Source: a virus | DNA: 41,085 nt | Strand: one strand, 5' to 3' | Virus record (IMG/VR): IMGVR_UViG_3300046499_000339 | Coordinates: 1 to 41,085 of that record | Part shown: piece after piece, positions 30,958 through 38,548 of the stretch | Layout: each line of letters starts with the position of its first letter | How positions within the stretch are numbered: the stretch's first letter is position 1 | Translations under genes and position numbers: made by a program | Notes under the pieces: model-generated | Seen by the model: the letters and a program-made list of their open reading frames with translations, nothing else | Told to the model about the DNA's origin: nothing | The model's database searches: none

Positions 30958-31649
30958 TCATTGCTGTGCCCACTCCTCGAGGCACACCTGCTCCATCATC
31001 TGGACCATGCCAAACAGCCCGGCGCGCTCCTTCGGTCGCGTCCCGCGCAGGCGCATGCATGCTTCCACTCCCGGGTAATGCAGTCCGGTCACGCCCTTCA
31101 TGCCGACGTTCCACTGGGTCTGCAACGACAGCCACAGGGCAAATGCCGCGTCGTTCTCGGGCCACAGCCAGTATTCGTCGTCGTCCAGCTCGAGGTCATC
31201 CTCGACCCGGATCCCGAATGCCGCCGCGGCCGCCACGACCTCGTCCCTGGCGGGCCGCGCGTCGTCACCATCCAGGCGCAGTTGGCCGCGCGCCAGCAGG
31301 CGCGCGGCCCCCTTCAGTTTTTTACGACCGCGCCCACGTCGCGCAGGTAACTCTGGAAGCAGACCGACTGCATGCCTGGGTCGTTGTTGAGCACGTCTTC
31401 GAAGTTCTCGGCACTGAACGGCAACGCGCCGCCCTGCTCGTCGAGCACGCCTTCCCAGTCGTCGGCGACCGCCTGCAGGAACTGCTTGACCGACTCGGCC
31501 TTGTTGCTCATCACCGCGTCGATCTCGGCCTGGTTCAGGCGCTTGCACTTGAGGACGAAGTCGAACTCGACCGGCTTGCCGTCCTCGCCCTTGAGGGTGC
31601 CCTTCACTTGCACGGGCAGCTTGTTGCGTACTACGAGTTTGTGTGCCAT
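30958..31649 (-). CDS. Tail assembly chaperone GT (predicted -1 frameshift product)
   Basis: Ribosomes slipping -1 on AAAAAAC (minus strand, 31323-31317) three bases before the G-type stop would join the first 110 codons to a second frame ending at 30958. The downstream part (KLKGAARLLARGQLRLDG, then AFGIRVEDDLELDDDEYWLW, WLSLQTQWNVGMKG, LEEWAQQ) has DUF1799-like character and no good start of its own. This matches the lambda G/GT arrangement. Confidence 0.85.
31314..31649 (-). CDS. Tail assembly chaperone G
   Basis: A 111-aa protein (MAHKLVVRNKLPVQVKGTLK) with a beta-rich start and an acidic helical remainder (RLNQAEIDAVMSNKAESVKQ). It lies between the tail tube and the tape measure, and ends at a canonical slippery site. 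Chaperone G and the longer GT coat the tape measure during assembly. Confidence 0.85.
   Translation of the reverse strand: MAHKLVVRNKLPVQVKGTLKGEDGKPVEFDFVLKCKRLNQAEIDAVMSNKAESVKQFLQAVADDWEGVLDEQGGALPFSAENFEDVLNNDPGMQSVCFQSYLRDVGAVVKN
31317..31323 (-). promoter_or_regulatory. -1 ribosomal slippery heptamer A-AAA-AAC
   Basis: In the G frame the codons are GTA AAA AAC TGA, so the heptamer has the correct X-XXY-YYZ phase and the stop follows at once. After slipping, AAA AAA is followed by CTG AAG in the GT frame. Confidence 0.88.
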
Positions 31650-31684
31650 GGTTGTCGTTGAATAGGGTTAATCAGCGGCGCCGG

Positions 31685-32644
31685 TTACAGAACTACCAGG
31701 CGCCATTCGTCGTTGCCGTTGACCGGCACGAAGCGCAGGTCGAAGCCGATCATGCGCTTGCCGTTGCGGTCGACCTTCTTCGGGCTGAGCAGCTGGACGG
31801 CCGGCGCGAAGAAGATCATCTTGTTGCCGGCGGTGGTGCCGATGGTCAGCGCCAGGCTCTGGGTGGTGTTGGCCTTGACGACCGCCATCAGCGCCACCTC
31901 CTGCGCGGCCGTCAGGTCGAGTTCGATCGATCCGGTCGATTCGCGGTCGGTGATGTCGACCGTCTCGCTGCTGAGCAGCGCGGTGAAGTTGACCTTGTTA
32001 CCGCACTTCATTTCGAGGCCGGTGCTGGCGTAGACCGTGCCGCCGGTCAGCGCGCCGGTGGCATACGTCGCGCCCAGGGTGATGTCGACCACGTTGGCCT
32101 TGGTCATCGCCACCGGCTTCTTCCAGTCGGTGTAGGTGCCGCTGTCGGTAGCGGCCGCCACGCCGCCGTCCAGGCCGACGTAGTCGAACTTGAGCAGCGG
32201 ACGCTCGCCGACCTTGGCGGACAGCGTGAAGTCGCCCATGCTGTCGTTCAGCTTGTGCTGCACGCCGTCGTCGAAGTAGAACTGGGTCATGGCCTTCAGG
32301 CCGGTCGAGACCGGGGTGTACTCGACCCGCGCCGGGGCGGTCAGCAGCCCTTCGGCCACCGCGCACGCCTGCAGCTGCTTGCCCCATTGGGGCGCGGTGC
32401 CGGCGGTGCCGGAGCCGGCCAGCTCGACCGAGTAGCTCAGCTTCACGCTGCCCGGGCCGACCAGCTGCTCGCTGCCGCCGAAAAAGCCGCGCACCAGCGC
32501 GCGGTCGATGTTCTGGGCGTCGAGCGGGGTCAGCGTCATGTCGGACACGAGCACGGCGTCGGTGGCGCCGGCAGGCGTGGCCAGGGTGCCGATCGCCGAC
32601 TGCACGGCGGCGACGATCAGCGTGTTCTTGATATAGCGGGACAT
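31685..32644 (-). CDS. Major tail (tube) protein
   Basis: A 319-aa, beta-rich protein (MSRYIKNTLIVAAVQSAIGT). The start pattern, a conserved-type 'VLVSDMTLTPLDAQNIDRALVRGFFGGSEQ' region and repeated beta strands fit siphophage tail tube proteins. Genomic position between the tail terminator and the chaperones supports this. Confidence 0.88.
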   Translation of the reverse strand: MSRYIKNTLIVAAVQSAIGTLATPAGATDAVLVSDMTLTPLDAQNIDRALVRGFFGGSEQLVGPGSVKLSYSVELAGSGTAGTAPQWGKQLQACAVAEGLLTAPARVEYTPVSTGLKAMTQFYFDDGVQHKLNDSMGDFTLSAKVGERPLLKFDYVGLDGGVAAATDSGTYTDWKKPVAMTKANVVDITLGATYATGALTGGTVYASTGLEMKCGNKVNFTALLSSETVDITDRESTGSIELDLTAAQEVALMAVVKANTTQSLALTIGTTAGNKMIFFAPAVQLLSPKKVDRNGKRMIGFDLRFVPVNGNDEWRLVVL

Positions 32645-32647
32645 GGA

Positions 32648-32845
32648 TTACTCCTCGGTGCTCGGCTGCTTGCCAGCCGGTGCTGCGATCGGTGCCGCTG
32701 GTTCAGCGGCCGGGGTGGATGGTGCCGCGCTGGCCTCGTTCGCGACCCACTGCCAGCGGGCCTCGTCGAAACGCCACGAGCCGCCGCCGGGGATCGCCGG
32801 GATCGGGCGTGGCGGCGGCGCTGCCGCAGTGGTCGGTTGGTTCAT
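32648..32845 (-). CDS. Small proline/alanine-rich protein
   Basis: A 65-aa protein (MNQPTTAAAPPPRPIPAIPG) with one structured piece (GGSWRFDEARWQWVANEA). Separated by 3 bp from the genes on each side. Possibly a small virion component; function unknown. Confidence 0.6.
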   Translation of the reverse strand: MNQPTTAAAPPPRPIPAIPGGGSWRFDEARWQWVANEASAAPSTPAAEPAAPIAAPAGKQPSTEE

Positions 32846-32848
32846 GCA

Positions 32849-33289
32849 TTACTCCAGGGTTGAGTCTTGGGTTTGGTGCTGCACCAGGTAGGTCATGCGC
32901 ACCCACCCGGTCTTCTTGCCTTCGGCCGTGTTCTCGGCCTCGATCCCGACGATGTTCAGGTCTTCGACGATGCCGCCCAGCGTGCTGTCTGCGGCCAGGC
33001 GTTCATATACGGCGGCCAGCAGCGGGTCGACCGCCAGGTCGCCGGAATCCCTGACGCTGCGCGCGTAGCACTCCACCGTCAGCCGGGTGGTCCAGTCGAT
33101 CGGGGCGCCCGCAATGGCGCGTGGCAGCGCCGTGGCGTGGTCCCACTGCACGTTGATGGCCTGGTCGACCGATTCCGGGACCGGCAGCCCGTTCGGGCGG
33201 GAGCGATAGATCGTGTCGCAGACGGCCGGCGCGGCCTGCAGCGCGGCCAGGGCGGCGCCCAGCATTTTCGAGAAGGCGGTCGCCGTCAC
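32849..33289 (-). CDS. Tail completion/terminator protein (gpU-like)
   Basis: A 146-aa alpha/beta protein (MTATAFSKMLGAALAALQAA). The first helix, the 'RLTVECYARSVRD' strand and 'LLAAVYERLAAD' helix, and its place before the tube protein fit the tail terminator family. ATGA overlap with the previous gene. Confidence 0.75.
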   Translation of the reverse strand: MTATAFSKMLGAALAALQAAPAVCDTIYRSRPNGLPVPESVDQAINVQWDHATALPRAIAGAPIDWTTRLTVECYARSVRDSGDLAVDPLLAAVYERLAADSTLGGIVEDLNIVGIEAENTAEGKKTGWVRMTYLVQHQTQDSTLE

Positions 33290-33585
33290 TGGGCCAGCTC
33301 CACCGTGAGCAAGGTCATCCCGGCGCCGTCTGGATCGTCGCGCACGATGGCATACGCCACGCCGTCGATCGCGATGGCCCTGCCGACCGGGTCGGCCGGA
33401 ACGCTGCTCGAGCCCACGCTGACCGTCGGGCAGGTGTCGGCCACGCCGACACCCAGCGCTGCCACGCTGCTCGGGTTGTTGAACACCCCGGGGACCTCTT
33501 CGCCACCGTCGATCCGCACCCGCGCATTCGCCAGGTGCTGGAGCACGCTGGCGTTGACGACGGTTTCGAGGGCGGCGAAGTTCAT
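33286..33585 (-). CDS. Head-tail connector (FII-like)
   Basis: A 99-aa beta-rich protein (MNFAALETVVNASVLQHLAN). The order of gene sizes and contents between cement protein and tail terminator equals lambda FII. 'AIAIDGVAYAIVRDDPDGAGMTLLTVEL' is the typical C-terminal strand pair. Confidence 0.75.
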   Translation of the reverse strand: MNFAALETVVNASVLQHLANARVRIDGGEEVPGVFNNPSSVAALGVGVADTCPTVSVGSSSVPADPVGRAIAIDGVAYAIVRDDPDGAGMTLLTVELAQ

Positions 33586-33597
33586 GCGCGTGCTCGC

Positions 33598-33930
33598 TTA
33601 GCGGATCGCGCCGTCGAGATACACGCGGGCGGTGGTGTCGCTGCCGCCCTTGGCCACCGTCAGCGCGCCGACCAGCGTGTTGCTGGTGGCGGTCGTGGTC
33701 AGGCGCCGGTTGGTGTTGTCCCAGTACATCTTGGTGCCCTGGGTGCCGGTGTCGGCGGTCAGGGCGGTGATGTCGAACACGCCTTCAGAGGCGATTTCGA
33801 CGTTGGCGCCGATGGCGGCGTCATAGGCGGCGACGCCGAACAGGGCGCCGACCAGCACGCCCTGGCCGCTGGTGACCGCGTACGGGGCGGCGACGGTGAT
33901 GACGTCACCATTTTGTACAAAGTTCTTCAT
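33598..33930 (-). CDS. Capsid cement/decoration protein (DUF2190-like)
   Basis: A 110-aa, Gly/Ala/Thr-rich beta protein. 'MKNFVQNGDVITVAAPYAVTSG' and 'GVLVGALFGVAA' are the hallmark of DUF2190 decoration proteins, which stabilise HK97-fold capsids. Directly follows the capsid gene. Confidence 0.85.
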   Translation of the reverse strand: MKNFVQNGDVITVAAPYAVTSGQGVLVGALFGVAAYDAAIGANVEIASEGVFDITALTADTGTQGTKMYWDNTNRRLTTTATSNTLVGALTVAKGGSDTTARVYLDGAIR

Positions 33931-33972
33931 GTCCGAATTCCTCGGTTCGTTGATGGGGTAGTTCTGCTGCCA

Positions 33973-33997
33973 CCCCGGCGCCGGTCAGGCGCCGGGG
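33973..33997 (-). terminator. Strong hairpin after the capsid gene
   Basis: A perfect 10-bp stem (CCCCGGCGCC / GGCGCCGGGG) with the loop GGTCA in the 97-bp gap between the capsid and cement genes. No U-run, so more likely an mRNA 3'-end stabiliser or partial terminator that raises capsid dosage. Confidence 0.6.
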
Positions 33998-34027
33998 GAT
34001 GCATCTGCTGCCGTCGGCCTGGCTGCG

Positions 34028-36094
34028 TTAAGCGCCGGCTGCCTTGTACAGTCCGCGGTAGTCGATCGCCTTGGCGGCGAAGTCGAGGCGGCACTTGTAC
34101 GACACGCCGTCCACGTCGAAGCCGATGTCGCTCTCGATCACCGGGCCTTCGGCGCCGTCGAGGTAGCAGTATTCGACGGTGTCGATCTGGCCGGTGCTGG
34201 CCGCCAGGTACCAGGCGGTGGCGCTGACCGCGTCCAGGATCGGTTCGACGATTGGCTCGAGCGAGGTGCGCCCGCCGGTGCGGAACTCGTTGACGTCGGC
34301 CTGCTTGGCCGGCACGTACTGCGAGCTGGTCAGCTGGTAGGCGGTCTGCTCGAGCGCGGACGGCACGATCAGGTAGGACGGCACCACGTTCAGTTCCTCG
34401 TTCTGCATGCCCTTCTGGACCCGCATCGCGGCGCGCGCGCTGGTCAGCGCCGAGAACTGCAGGGCCGAGCCGGCGCCGCTGCCCAGGTTCTTGCGGGTGG
34501 CGGCTTCGAACAGCGCCAGGCCGTCGGTCATATTGGCGTTGGCGGTCAGCTGGCTGTACACGGTGCGGTTCTCGAGGCGGCGCGCGCTGTTGCCGAACGC
34601 GGCCACCAGGCGGTCGAAGCCGCGCAGGTCGTCGTTGATGATGGCCTGGCGCGACAGCGCGACGATGCGGCCGAAGGTCAGCACGCTGTAGGTCTCGGCG
34701 CCGTCCTTCATGGTGCCGTACTTGAATTCGCCGTGCTCGTTGGTCTGCAGCAGGTCCGGCGCGCCCGACAGCTGGACCACCGAGATGTTCTTGAAGTCCG
34801 GCGCGTTCGGCGCGCGCCGTGCCCACAGGCCGTAGGTGCCGGCGTTCTCGTCGTAGGCGGCGCGCAGGCGCTTGTTGGCCACGTTGGCGAACAGCGCCGC
34901 GAAGTCGCTGGTGCTATGCATGCCGGAGCGGTACTGCAGCATCTCGGTGGCCAGCTGCAGGCGGCTCATACCGCGCGTCGAGACACCGCGCGCCTCGAGG
35001 AACTCGCGGCCCAGCTCGAGCATCGTGAAGCCGCGGTACTGGCGGCCGTTGTCGGTCAGCGCGGCGCGCGCGTCGACCCGGTTCAGCACCGCCTCGGTGA
35101 TGCCCTGGATGCGGGTCTCGTGCTCGTCGCCGAGGGTCTGGATGCGCACGTTCTGGTGGCCGCCGCCGATCTCGTCGAGGCGGGCGCGCTCGTCCAGCAC
35201 GGCGGCGCGCGCCTGGTCGAGGCTGTTGCCGCTGCGGATCAGGCCGGCAGCGAGGTTGGTCACGTTGTGGCGGGCGCACAGTTCGGTGATGTCGGCGGCG
35301 CGGGTGGCGGCTTCCTGGGCGGCGCGCACGGCAGCGTCGTCGGCGCCAGGTGCGGCGGCTGGTGCGGCTGGTGCTGCCGGGGCGTTGCGGGCTTGCTCGT
35401 TCAGGGCGTCGTTGGTGGCGCCCGACTGGTTGGCTTGTGGCATGTTGGCTTCCTGTGAAGGTGGGACAGACGGATGGGCGGGCGCCCGGGTGATGAACTC
35501 GCACGGCACACCGTTCGAGGGTTGTTCACGCGTACTGGCGTTGGCGTCGGCGGGAACGGTGACGAAACTGATTTCGTAGGGCTGCCAGTCGACCGCGCGG
35601 TACAGCGGCACGTTGACGCCGTCCTCGCGGTCGACCGCCGCCGTGATCTCGTACTTGCGCACCAGGTAGCCGAAGCTGATCGCGCGGATGATGCCGGCCT
35701 TGATGTCGGCCACGATGCCGGCCATCTCGGGGCGGGTCGACAGGCGCAGCGTGGCGCGGCCTTCGCCGTTCTCGATGCTGGCGCGGGTGGCGATGCCGAT
35801 GATCGCGTCGACCCCGCCGTACACGCGGTGGGCGTCGAGTACCTGGACCGTGCCGGCGTCGAAACGGCTCATGTCGACCGCATCCGGGTCGACCACCAGG
35901 TCTTCGTCGAAATAGGTGTCGCGGTACCAGTCGTAGCGCCGCACCAGCGCGCCCGTGTTGGTCCACACCACATCGATGGTGTTGTCGGCTTCGTTGAACG
36001 TGGTCGGGACCAGTTCCGCGGCGCGGCTCAGGGTCGGCATGTTGCGCGGATCGTTGTCGCGGCGGCTGGCGTGGGGTGCGGTGGGCGTTGGCAT
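34028..36094 (-). CDS. Prohead protease-major capsid protein fusion (HK97-type)
   Basis: A 688-aa protein from the ATG at 36094. Residues 30-190 are an S78-type protease: His89 in VLDAHRVYGG and Ser140 in IIRAISFGYLVRKYEI are the expected catalytic pair, followed by 'WQPYEISFVTVPAD'. An Ala/Pro/Gln linker (about 225-275) leads to a delta-like helical region (about 275-350) and then an HK97-fold capsid domain (about 360-688: TSDFAALFANVANKRLRAAY, FGRIVALSRQAIINDD). No separate protease or capsid gene exists. No Shine-Dalgarno is visible, and a 25-bp dyad lies 24 bp upstream. Confidence 0.88.
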   Translation of the reverse strand: MPTPTAPHASRRDNDPRNMPTLSRAAELVPTTFNEADNTIDVVWTNTGALVRRYDWYRDTYFDEDLVVDPDAVDMSRFDAGTVQVLDAHRVYGGVDAIIGIATRASIENGEGRATLRLSTRPEMAGIVADIKAGIIRAISFGYLVRKYEITAAVDREDGVNVPLYRAVDWQPYEISFVTVPADANASTREQPSNGVPCEFITRAPAHPSVPPSQEANMPQANQSGATNDALNEQARNAPAAPAAPAAAPGADDAAVRAAQEAATRAADITELCARHNVTNLAAGLIRSGNSLDQARAAVLDERARLDEIGGGHQNVRIQTLGDEHETRIQGITEAVLNRVDARAALTDNGRQYRGFTMLELGREFLEARGVSTRGMSRLQLATEMLQYRSGMHSTSDFAALFANVANKRLRAAYDENAGTYGLWARRAPNAPDFKNISVVQLSGAPDLLQTNEHGEFKYGTMKDGAETYSVLTFGRIVALSRQAIINDDLRGFDRLVAAFGNSARRLENRTVYSQLTANANMTDGLALFEAATRKNLGSGAGSALQFSALTSARAAMRVQKGMQNEELNVVPSYLIVPSALEQTAYQLTSSQYVPAKQADVNEFRTGGRTSLEPIVEPILDAVSATAWYLAASTGQIDTVEYCYLDGAEGPVIESDIGFDVDGVSYKCRLDFAAKAIDYRGLYKAAGA

Positions 36095-36117
36095 GATGGC
36101 ATTGTGAGGATGGGGCT

Positions 36118-36142
36118 GTCTCAATTCTCGGAAACTTGAGAC
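36118..36142. promoter_or_regulatory. 25-bp dyad, copy B (before the capsid gene)
   Basis: Same arms and core as the copies at 22441 and 37874; only positions 7, 18 and 19 vary among the three. On the minus strand it ends 24 nt before the capsid start codon, in a 76-bp gap after the portal gene. Confidence 0.85.
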
Positions 36143-36170
36143 GATTTGCAGATCTTCCCGGCCGGGCACA

Positions 36171-37637
36171 TCAGGCGTCGGCCGGGGTCGCGGTCTGGCC
36201 GGATGCCGGCAGGGTCACGCGCTGCATCAACAGCAGCGTGTCGAGGATGCCGAGCGCCTTGAGCTTGTCGATGTCGGCCTTCAGTTCGTTGAACACCGTA
36301 TCCGGGTCGTAGCCGCGCTGGCGCAGCTTCTCGCTCAGGCTGGACAGGCCGGCGCCGATCTCGGTCAGGTCGGCCTTCACGTCCTGCTCCGGGTTCACGT
36401 AGTCCCACTTCGGCGGGCTGAAGTCGACCGCCATGTCGCGCCCGCGGATCTTGCCGCCCAGGTAGGCCGCCTCGACGAAGGCTTCGTGCAGCGGCACCAG
36501 CAGCTTCGGGATCAGCACCAGCCACTGCATCTGCTGCACGGCGCGGCGGAAGTCGAGCAGTCGAATACGGGCGCTGGAAAAGCTTACGTCTTTCATGTCG
36601 CCGGTCAGCGTCTCGTACGGCACGCCCATGCCGGTCGCGATCAGGTGCAACTGGTGCTTTACATACTCGACGTAGCCTGGCGCGGCCTTCGGTTCAACGA
36701 AGGTAAAGTTCAGGCCGGGCGGTGCGTTGATGATCGAGCCGCCGCCCAGTTCGCCCAGGTCGCCCGGCTGCTGGCCGCCGCCGTTGCCGTTGGCGGCCGG
36801 GTTCTCCATCTGGCTCATGTCGCCGCTGGCCAGCACCGACATCCGGGTCTCGTTGTTCTTGCGCGCCAGCTCGGCGTCCTCGTACAGCTGCAGGTCGCGC
36901 ACCCGGGTGATGATCGGCGCCATGCGCGTGAAGCCGCGGCCCTGGCCGGGGCGTTCGGGGTTGAACAGGTGGCGGATGCTGGCGACCGGCACGCGAGAGC
37001 TTTGGGTACGGGCGGCGCGGATCAGTGCGCGGTCGCCCGGGTGCTGGTCCCACAGCCAGTAGGCCGCGACCTTGCCCAGCACGTCGTACTCGATGCCGTT
37101 CAGGATCTGGTTGCCGTTGTAGCTGCCCACCCGGGTGCTGTCGAGCCAGTCGATCTCGAGCAGCTGCAGCTGCAGCGGCACCGGCAGGCCGTCGCTCGGG
37201 CGGCGCGGGCGCAGGCGGATCAGCACTTCGCCGTCCTGCTCCATCGCTGCATATGCGGCTTTCACCAGGCCGTAGTAGTCGTAGCGGCCGTCGGCGTCGC
37301 ACACCTTGCTCCACTCGGCGAACAGCTTGTTGATCGTGTCCTTCTCGGCGCCGGTGGCGCGCGGCACGATGCCGGTGCCGATGGTGGCCGACACCAGGCC
37401 ATCGAGGCCAGCGCGGATGTAGGGCACGTTCTGCACCAGGGCGCGCGCCTTGGTGCGCAGCGTGGCGCCGTCGGCCAGGTGGTCGGCGTTGGCGCTGGCG
37501 CCGCTGCGGCGCGGGCGCCATGGATCGCGCGGGCTGGCCGCCTCATAGGCGCGTTCGAGGCGCGCGCGGGCGAAATGGCGCGCGATGCCGGCATGCGGAT
37601 TGGCCCAGCCGATCAGGCGGTCGATGATGTTCGCCAT
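36171..37637 (-). CDS. Portal protein (lambda type)
   Basis: A 488-aa protein from the ATG at 37637 (MANIIDRLIGWANPHAGIAR), with TGATG coupling to the upstream connector. 'RARALVQNVPYIRAGLDGLV...IGTGI'-like N-terminal portion, 'DGEVLIRLRPRR', 'IRHLFNPERPGQGRGFTRMA' and 'GVPYETLTGDMKDVSFSSAR' are hallmarks of the lambda-type portal family. Twelve copies form the DNA entry channel. Confidence 0.93.
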   Translation of the reverse strand: MANIIDRLIGWANPHAGIARHFARARLERAYEAASPRDPWRPRRSGASANADHLADGATLRTKARALVQNVPYIRAGLDGLVSATIGTGIVPRATGAEKDTINKLFAEWSKVCDADGRYDYYGLVKAAYAAMEQDGEVLIRLRPRRPSDGLPVPLQLQLLEIDWLDSTRVGSYNGNQILNGIEYDVLGKVAAYWLWDQHPGDRALIRAARTQSSRVPVASIRHLFNPERPGQGRGFTRMAPIITRVRDLQLYEDAELARKNNETRMSVLASGDMSQMENPAANGNGGGQQPGDLGELGGGSIINAPPGLNFTFVEPKAAPGYVEYVKHQLHLIATGMGVPYETLTGDMKDVSFSSARIRLLDFRRAVQQMQWLVLIPKLLVPLHEAFVEAAYLGGKIRGRDMAVDFSPPKWDYVNPEQDVKADLTEIGAGLSSLSEKLRQRGYDPDTVFNELKADIDKLKALGILDTLLLMQRVTLPASGQTATPADA

Positions 37638-37849
37638 CAGTCGCCCCGCGACGTGGTGAACTGGAACCGGTAGATGGTGTTGCGGGGGCGCGCGCTGTTG
37701 CGGCTGACCACCTCGGCGACGTGGGCCCGGGCGGCGATCAGCTCGCCGGTGTGCTGGTAGCGCACGCGGCGGCCGTTGAATTCGACCTCGAGCGTGCCGG
37801 AGGCGATTGCTGCGTCGAGTGCGTCGAGGTCTGCTTGTGAGAGGGCCAT
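37637..37849 (-). CDS. gpW-like head-tail joining protein
   Basis: A 70-aa protein (MALSQADLDALDAAIASGTL) with the helix-hairpin-helix layout of gpW: 'VEFNGRRVRYQHTGELIAARAHV'. It lies between terminase and portal as in lambda. No Shine-Dalgarno is visible, and a 25-bp dyad ends 24 nt upstream. Confidence 0.8.
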   Translation of the reverse strand: MALSQADLDALDAAIASGTLEVEFNGRRVRYQHTGELIAARAHVAEVVSRNSARPRNTIYRFQFTTSRGD

Positions 37850-37873
37850 GGCGCCAAGGGTAGCGACCGGCCT

Positions 37874-37898
37874 GTCTCACTTCTCGGAAAACTGAGAC
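37874..37898. promoter_or_regulatory. 25-bp dyad, copy C (before the gpW-portal genes)
   Basis: Arms GTCTCA and TGAGAC with core TTCTCGGAAA, upstream of the gpW-like start on the minus strand and downstream of the small cargo gene. Confidence 0.85.
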
Positions 37899-37933
37899 GT
37901 TATTTTCCCTTGCTCTTATATTTTGAGTAGCGC

Positions 37934-38155
37934 TCAGGGAGTAAGCGGTGGCGCGACCAATGGCCCGTACCACCACCAGCCCTCGAATTTCTCCGGCTCA
38001 TCTACTTCGTCGGCACCGTGCCAGTACACGCCATCGGGCTCTGCGTCAGGATCCGACCGAATGGTATCCAGCATAACGCAGCTAGGGATGGCGCCCTCGT
38101 CCTGCTTCAGCCAATACACGCCGCGTTGGCGCGGGCGATCTTTCGTCCATTTCAT
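37934..38155 (-). CDS. Small hypothetical protein inserted in the packaging module (moron-like)
   Basis: A 73-aa acidic, Trp-rich protein (MKWTKDRPRQRGVYWLKQDE; C-terminal EKFEGWWWYGPLVAPPLTP). The ATG at 38155 has AAGGGGA upstream. Its surroundings are visibly richer in A/T than the rest of the late region, and it splits the usual TerL-gpW-portal order. It is probably a recent insertion. Function unknown. Confidence 0.65.
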   Translation of the reverse strand: MKWTKDRPRQRGVYWLKQDEGAIPSCVMLDTIRSDPDAEPDGVYWHGADEVDEPEKFEGWWWYGPLVAPPLTP

Positions 38156-38185
38156 TAGAAGTCCCCTTTTCAAGTGGCGAAAATT

Positions 38186-38548
38186 TTACACCTTCCGGTC
38201 ACGCCCGGACTGCTTGATGATCCGGTAGACGGTGGCGCGGCCGATGTTCAGCACCCGCGCCACCTCGGTGGCGTTGCGCCCGTTGAAGCGGCGCAGCACC
38301 TCCACGACCAGCAGCTGCCGCTGCTGCACCGAGCGGCGCGGGATGTAGATCTCGATGCCGCTGAACTCGCGGCGGATCGCGTCCCTGAGCATGGTGTCGC
38401 GCCCGGCCAGCTCGGGGCACTCGGCCACGATGTAGCTCACGATCATGTCGACCATGTCGGGGCTGTCCAGGAGGTCGGCGTTCACCACTGCCTCCCGGAT
38501 GGGCGGCGGGAGGAGGTTGCAGTCGCTTGCGGCTTCGGCGTGGGCCAT
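38186..38548 (-). CDS. Mor/C-like transcription activator
   Basis: A 120-aa protein from the ATG at 38548 (MAHAEAASDCNLLPPPIREA). Residues 65-118 (FSGIEIYIPRRSVQQRQLLV then RRFNGRNATEVARVLNIGRA, TVYRIIKQS) match the Mor activator family: the beta-strand 'EIYIP' dimer element and the C-terminal HTH. Mor/C proteins switch on middle or late genes in Mu. The gene overlaps the TerL 3' end by 67 bp, and it precedes the 25-bp dyads, which are plausible targets. Confidence 0.85.
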   Translation of the reverse strand: MAHAEAASDCNLLPPPIREAVVNADLLDSPDMVDMIVSYIVAECPELAGRDTMLRDAIRREFSGIEIYIPRRSVQQRQLLVVEVLRRFNGRNATEVARVLNIGRATVYRIIKQSGRDRKV

